Source: Neorhizobium alkalisoli
GTDB taxonomy: Bacteria; Pseudomonadota; Alphaproteobacteria; Rhizobiales; Rhizobiaceae
Assembly: GCF_007829835.1 (NCBI RefSeq)
Contig: NZ_VIWP01000016.1
Location: 29,268 to 93,267, forward strand
Length of the DNA: 64,000 nucleotides
Direction: 5' to 3'
Below, piece by piece: positions 60,561 through 64,000 of the stretch. Position 1 is the first letter of the stretch, and each line of letters begins with the position of its first letter. The notes beneath the pieces were generated by a model. The model was not told where the DNA came from. It ran no database searches and worked only from the letters and a program-made list of their open reading frames with translations. The translations under genes were made by a program, and so were the position numbers.

Positions 60561-60803
60561 TCAATCCCTTATAATCGGAGATTCAGACCACTCGGCTGCC
60601 AGATCCTGAAATTGCCTTGATAGCGCTATGGCCGCCCTCATGCCGGTCATCATTTGCCGGGCACAAGATGGATTTTGGATAAAGGCGGCCGATGTCACCA
60701 GGGCCTCGACGCTTTCTAGACGCACGCCATTGTCAAGGGATTCGACCAGTTTTTGCCTATAACCGGACAGCCGTCTGCTTAGAGGCTGCAAGCTCGGCTG
60801 CAT
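60561..60803 (-). CDS. possible small gene or remnant, 80 residues
   Basis: This frame overlaps the end of the AraC gene by 47 bases in another phase. From about residue 18 the sequence KLVESLDNGVRLESVEALVT and ...NPSCARQMMTGMRAAIALSRQF looks coding (amphipathic helices, balanced composition), so a real gene start may lie inside. No family recognised and no clear ribosome site. Confidence 0.3.
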   Translation of the reverse strand: MQPSLQPLSRRLSGYRQKLVESLDNGVRLESVEALVTSAAFIQNPSCARQMMTGMRAAIALSRQFQDLAAEWSESPIIRD

Positions 60804-61770
60804 TGGTCAACCGGAGCGCCTTCACATCGCGCATTGGCGGAGCACCAAACAGACGGCGATATTCGCGACTGAACTGCGTTGCGCTCTCATATCCCACCCT
60901 CAGTGCAGCGCTGCCCGCGTCAAGGTCCTCGCTCAGCATAAGGCGTCGCGCTTCATGCAGACGCAGATGCTTCTGGAACTGGAGCGGGCTCATTGCCGTC
61001 AATAGCCGAAAATGATGGTGAAGTGTGGATACGCCCATTCCGGAGATTGCTGCCATGTCCGCAACACGTAGCGGACGGATATAATTGTGGCGCAGCCAGT
61101 CGATCGAGCGAGCCACACGATTGCCCTGGGTACCAAGGCGTACGATCTGACGCAGGCGCGCACCGGCTGGGCTAACAAGCACCCGGTAAAGGAGTTCGCG
61201 TTGAATAAGGCCGCTCAAAATCGGAATGTCGGTCGGCGCGTCGAGAAGATCGATCAGACGCGTGAGAGTGCCAAGAAGGGCGACGGTTGCCGGTCCAGTC
61301 GCCATTCCCGCACCATCTGCGGCAGCGTCCTGATCGCCGAGATCGATGTCGGTAATCATCTGCTTGGCCGCGGTGAGATCGAGTTTCAATACGACCGAAA
61401 TATACGGCTCTTCGGGAGTAGCCTTGAGAACCTGTGTGATCGTGGGCAGATTGACGGCCGTCAGCAGAAATCGGGATTCGTCGTAAAGATAGGTAGCATC
61501 GCCAAGTACGACCCGCTTCCCTCCCTGCACGATCATCGCAAGGCTCGGTTCATAGAGATAGGAGTCGGGAGGTGTGACAGAGGTCCGCCGGACCAAGTCC
61601 AGTCCGGGGATCGCCGTTTCCAGATCATTCCGGTCGCCGAGAAATCGGGCAATGTTTGCTCCAAGCACGGCACGCATCTGGACAGTTTCCGCGCGCCGCA
61701 ACTGATCCGCTTCATTCAGTCGAAACAGCATTCTTCGGGATCTCCGTTCAGTTTCGAGCATAGCGAACAC
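60757..61770 (-). CDS. AraC-family regulator divergent from the SDR pair
   Basis: A 337-residue AraC/XylS protein with the N-terminal AraC-type ligand region (EPSLAMIVQGGKRVVLGDATYLY) and a C-terminal double helix-turn-helix: RVADMAAISGMGVSTLHHHFRLLTAMSPLQFQKHLRL (quoted by its parts) and VGYESATQFSREYRRLFG. This YqhC-like layout typically regulates nearby reductases. It diverges from the two SDR genes, with 185 bases between start codons. Distinct from the three-paralogue AraC family elsewhere in the window. Confidence 0.86.
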   Translation of the reverse strand: MFAMLETERRSRRMLFRLNEADQLRRAETVQMRAVLGANIARFLGDRNDLETAIPGLDLVRRTSVTPPDSYLYEPSLAMIVQGGKRVVLGDATYLYDESRFLLTAVNLPTITQVLKATPEEPYISVVLKLDLTAAKQMITDIDLGDQDAAADGAGMATGPATVALLGTLTRLIDLLDAPTDIPILSGLIQRELLYRVLVSPAGARLRQIVRLGTQGNRVARSIDWLRHNYIRPLRVADMAAISGMGVSTLHHHFRLLTAMSPLQFQKHLRLHEARRLMLSEDLDAGSAALRVGYESATQFSREYRRLFGAPPMRDVKALRLTNAAELAASKQTAVRL

Positions 61771-61955
61771 GAGAGACGAGTGCTTGCGGATTTTTCTCGT
61801 CCCAGACGATCAGGCAAAAACTCGGAAGCATTGGGCTAACGATATCTCCCCATCGAACGATACAACCCAACCATGTCAGGCCAGCTCGACGCGACCGAAT
61901 GGGTCACAATATCTTGCCTGTCCTTTGCGAACACATGCGAGAAGGAGAGAAACTC

Positions 61956-62714
61956 ATGTTTGAGAGGCTCGAAAACACAGTTGCGCTTGTCACCGGAGCG
62001 TCCAGCGGTATCGGTCGGGCTGCAGCGCTCAGGCTTGCACAATCAGGTGCGGTCGTCGCGATCGTGGCGCGCCGCGCCGATCGACTCGAGGCGCTCGCAG
62101 CTGAAATTCGGCGGAACGGCGGCATTGTGCTGCCGATCGCAGCCGATATCACCTCGTCCGACGAGGCTATAGCTGTCGTTACCCGGATTACCTCCGAGCT
62201 TGGCCGACTGGACACGCTGATCAATGCCGCGGGCCTGATGCTCAATGGCCCATCGATCGAAAGCCCCCTTAGCGAATGGGACCGGATGATCGACATCAAC
62301 CTGCGCGGCCTGATCTATGTCACCAAGGCGGCACTTCCACACCTTATCGATGCTGTCGCCAGCAGCCCACGCAATGTCGCCGATGTCGTCAACATCTCCT
62401 CGGTCGCAGGCCGCTTCGCAGCGCCTCAGGTGGCGATCTACAATGCAACCAAGTTTGCGGTGACCGCCGCCACCGAAGCGTGGCGACAGGAGTTCACCAG
62501 GCGCTCGGTCCGCTTCTCGGTCATCGAGCCCGGCGCGACAGCAACCGAGCTGTTCGACCAGAAGGCCGGGCAAAGGGAAGGCTTCGCCAGCATGTTCGGC
62601 GAGGTCGAGCAGATGCATCCGCAAGACATCGCGGAGGCGGTGGCTTTCATCGTGACCAATCCGCGTCGTGTTGCCATCAACGAAATCGTCTTGCGTCCGA
62701 CGGACCAGGCTTGA
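61956..62714 (+). CDS. SDR-family oxidoreductase 1
   Basis: A 252-residue short-chain dehydrogenase/reductase. Cofactor motif TGASSGIGRAAAL (residues ~13-25), Arg after strand two (VARRADR) favouring NADP, DTLINAAGLM, active site Ser in VVNISSVAGR with YNATK. The tail (NPRRVAINEIVLRPTDQA) is of the YdfG/serine dehydrogenase-like subgroup. ATG 61956 follows AAGGAGAGA. Followed 22 bases later by a close paralogue. Substrate unknown. Confidence 0.87.
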   Translation: MFERLENTVALVTGASSGIGRAAALRLAQSGAVVAIVARRADRLEALAAEIRRNGGIVLPIAADITSSDEAIAVVTRITSELGRLDTLINAAGLMLNGPSIESPLSEWDRMIDINLRGLIYVTKAALPHLIDAVASSPRNVADVVNISSVAGRFAAPQVAIYNATKFAVTAATEAWRQEFTRRSVRFSVIEPGATATELFDQKAGQREGFASMFGEVEQMHPQDIAEAVAFIVTNPRRVAINEIVLRPTDQA

Positions 62715-62736
62715 GCAAACCAAAGAGAGAACGACA

Positions 62737-63483
62737 ATGAACATCAATGGAAAAGTCGCCCTAATCACGGGCGCATCGAGCGGCATCGGTGCCGCCACCG
62801 CTCTCAAACTCGCCGCCGCTGGCGTCAAGGTCGGGATCGCGGCGCGCCGCGCCGATCGCCTCTACGCCTTGAGAGCCGAGATCGCCGGAAAGGGCGGAGA
62901 CGCTGTCGTCCTTGAAATGGATGTCACAGACCCGACCGCAATCGAGCGCGGTATGGAGACGTTGATCGGCAGCTACGGCTCGATCGATATCCTCTTCAAC
63001 AATGCCGGCGTCATGCCTGTCTCGGAAATCGACCGGTTCAAGACGGACGAATGGAATGCGATGGTCGACATCAATATCAAGGGCGTGCTGAACACGACGG
63101 CGGCAGTGTTGCCGCATATGATACGCCAGCACTCCGGCCACATCTTCAACACGTCTTCGATTGCGGGGCGGAAGGTGTTTGGTCCCGGCTTCACCGTATA
63201 TTCCGCCACCAAATTCGCGGTTACAGCCTTCAGCGAGGGTTTGCGGATGGAGATCAGCAAGAAACACAATATTCGCGTCACCTGTATTCAGCCGGGCGGG
63301 GTGATGACCGAACTCCCGGAACAGACGACCGATCCAGAAAAGCGGAAACTGCTCGACGATCACCGCACCTCCATCAGGTTCCTCGATCCGGAAGACATTG
63401 CCGATGCACTTCTCTTCGCCACTCAGGCACCGGCGCATGTCAACGTTGCGGAACTCTTTGTCATGCCGATCGAGCAAATTTAA
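62737..63483 (+). CDS. SDR-family oxidoreductase 2
   Basis: A 248-residue short-chain dehydrogenase/reductase clearly related to the preceding gene. TGASSGIGAATALKLAAAG and AARRADRLYAL (NADP-type), DILFNNAGVMPVSE, Ser in FNTSSIAGRKV with YSATK, and the end HVNVAELFVMPIEQ. ATG 62737 follows AAAGAGAGA. The tandem pair with a divergent AraC regulator is a frequent arrangement for aldehyde or ketone stress reductases. Confidence 0.87.
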   Translation: MNINGKVALITGASSGIGAATALKLAAAGVKVGIAARRADRLYALRAEIAGKGGDAVVLEMDVTDPTAIERGMETLIGSYGSIDILFNNAGVMPVSEIDRFKTDEWNAMVDINIKGVLNTTAAVLPHMIRQHSGHIFNTSSIAGRKVFGPGFTVYSATKFAVTAFSEGLRMEISKKHNIRVTCIQPGGVMTELPEQTTDPEKRKLLDDHRTSIRFLDPEDIADALLFATQAPAHVNVAELFVMPIEQI

Positions 63484-63599
63484 AGTGTGCTCTGTTATCG
63501 GCATGCGGGATGGCGTGGTTCCGGATGGAAATCGGGCAGGTTTTCATCCGACATGACATTCAACCACCTGAAACGTCGTCAAGGCTAACTGATGCCGTA

Positions 63600-63639
63600 G
63601 GCCTGCGGAAAAGCGTGCTGCAGGCCCTTCTGATTTTTT
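63600..63639 (+). terminator. Rho-independent terminator after the SDR pair
   Basis: GGCCTGC (63600-63606) pairs with GCAGGCC (63620-63626) around a 13-base loop, followed by TTCTGATTTTTTG with six T (63634-63639). It is 116 bases after the SDR stop, in the gap to the convergent MFS gene. Confidence 0.65.
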
Positions 63640-63652
63640 GCGTGTCAGCAAC

Positions 63653-64000
63653 TCAGGCCGCAACAGCGGCAGCATCGGGCGAGAGTTCCTGCTCCAGCTC
63701 TTCCTCGAGTTTCTCAAGCGACTTGCCACGCGTCTCCGGCACGAAGCGAACGACAAACAGAAGCGAGAGAATGTTGATGCAGCAGAAGATGTAGAAAGTC
63801 GAATTGCCGACCGATGCCATTATCACGGGGAAGAGGAACGCGACGGTCGCGTTGAACAGCCATTGCAGTGACACGGCAATACCGACGATCATGCCGCGAA
63901 GCCGCTGCGGGAAGAGTTCCGACATCATCAGCCAATATGTCGTCGACACCATGCTCTGGAAACAGAAAAGAAATGCCAGGATGATCGCCAGCGCCGTGTA
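63653..64000 (-). CDS. sugar-porter MFS transporter, C-terminal part (5' end outside window)
   Basis: The minus-strand frame is open to the window edge at 64000 and ends with a stop at 63653. The 115 visible residues carry the last membrane helices (FLFCFQSMVSTTYWLMMSEL, IVGIAVSLQWLFNATVAFLFPVIMA) and the sugar-porter C-terminal motif VPETRGKSLEKLEEELEQE. It should be the C-terminal quarter of a ~450-500-residue proton/sugar symporter. The N-terminal substrate-selecting part is outside the window. Confidence 0.82.
   Translation of the reverse strand, partial: YTALAIILAFLFCFQSMVSTTYWLMMSELFPQRLRGMIVGIAVSLQWLFNATVAFLFPVIMASVGNSTFYIFCCINILSLLFVVRFVPETRGKSLEKLEEELEQELSPDAAAVAA

Noticed and set aside
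1..64000. CRISPR arrays, prophage genes or intact insertion sequences
   Set aside because: No regularly spaced repeats, transposase, integrase or phage structural motifs were seen in the window.

Overview
The window looks like alphaproteobacterial DNA, most likely Rhizobiaceae (an Agrobacterium/Rhizobium-type replicon, perhaps a chromid or megaplasmid). This is inferred from the high G+C, the sulfoquinovose (smo) operon in the gene order I recall from Agrobacterium, OccR-like LysR regulators beside amino-acid/opine-type ABC transporters, TfuA, and the density of catabolic and regulatory genes. No rRNA, complete tRNA, CRISPR array, replication origin or intact transposase gene was seen.

Layout. 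1-3310: end of a TPR protein, a 72-residue peptide gene, a YcaO enzyme and TfuA (a thioamidation-type RiPP pair), then two small genes. 3307-13500: a complete sulfoquinovose monooxygenase locus, smoABC leftward and smoD plus smoEFGHI rightward. A glucokinase remnant lies behind smoA, and two nearly identical operator-like sites lie in front of the two structural operons. 13543-15554: a YeiH-type putative sulfite/sulfate exporter with a divergent LysR gene, fitting the sulfite released by SmoC. 15788-20775: a DUF4173 membrane protein with an OmpR/histidine-kinase pair, a gene remnant and an unknown membrane protein. 20941-32429: a repeat, a LysR, oxidoreductases, two related AraC regulators, three Tat-type alpha/beta hydrolases (two are tandem epoxide-hydrolase paralogues), an MFS pump and a SnoaL protein. 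32611-37426: a copper-type module (CopC, CopD, DUF305, YVTN propeller) with its own ECF sigma and anti-sigma. The motif GGAATA-N16-GTCTACC occurs before both copC and the DUF305 gene. 37447-41704: LysR, class III CoA-transferase, acyl-CoA dehydrogenase and a third AraC paralogue.

41975-50183: a defence segment, a complete Wadjet operon (jetABCD) bracketed by direct copies of a ~35-50 bp repeat whose end matches the 3' end of an initiator-type tRNA, next to a decayed aminoglycoside phosphotransferase gene. 50508-60528: a compact catabolic locus with two OccR-like LysR genes, a polar-amino-acid ABC transporter, a flavin 2-hydroxy-acid oxidase, a 2-hydroxyacid dehydrogenase, an RraA/HMG-aldolase-like protein and the AtuA(DUF1446)/DUF4387 pair. 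I do not recognise this pathway; it and the YcaO-TfuA locus are the best candidates for undescribed biology. 60561-64000: AraC regulator, two SDR genes and the end of a sugar-porter MFS gene.

All coordinates and motifs were read by eye; family assignments come from recognised motifs and gene order, not from database searches.
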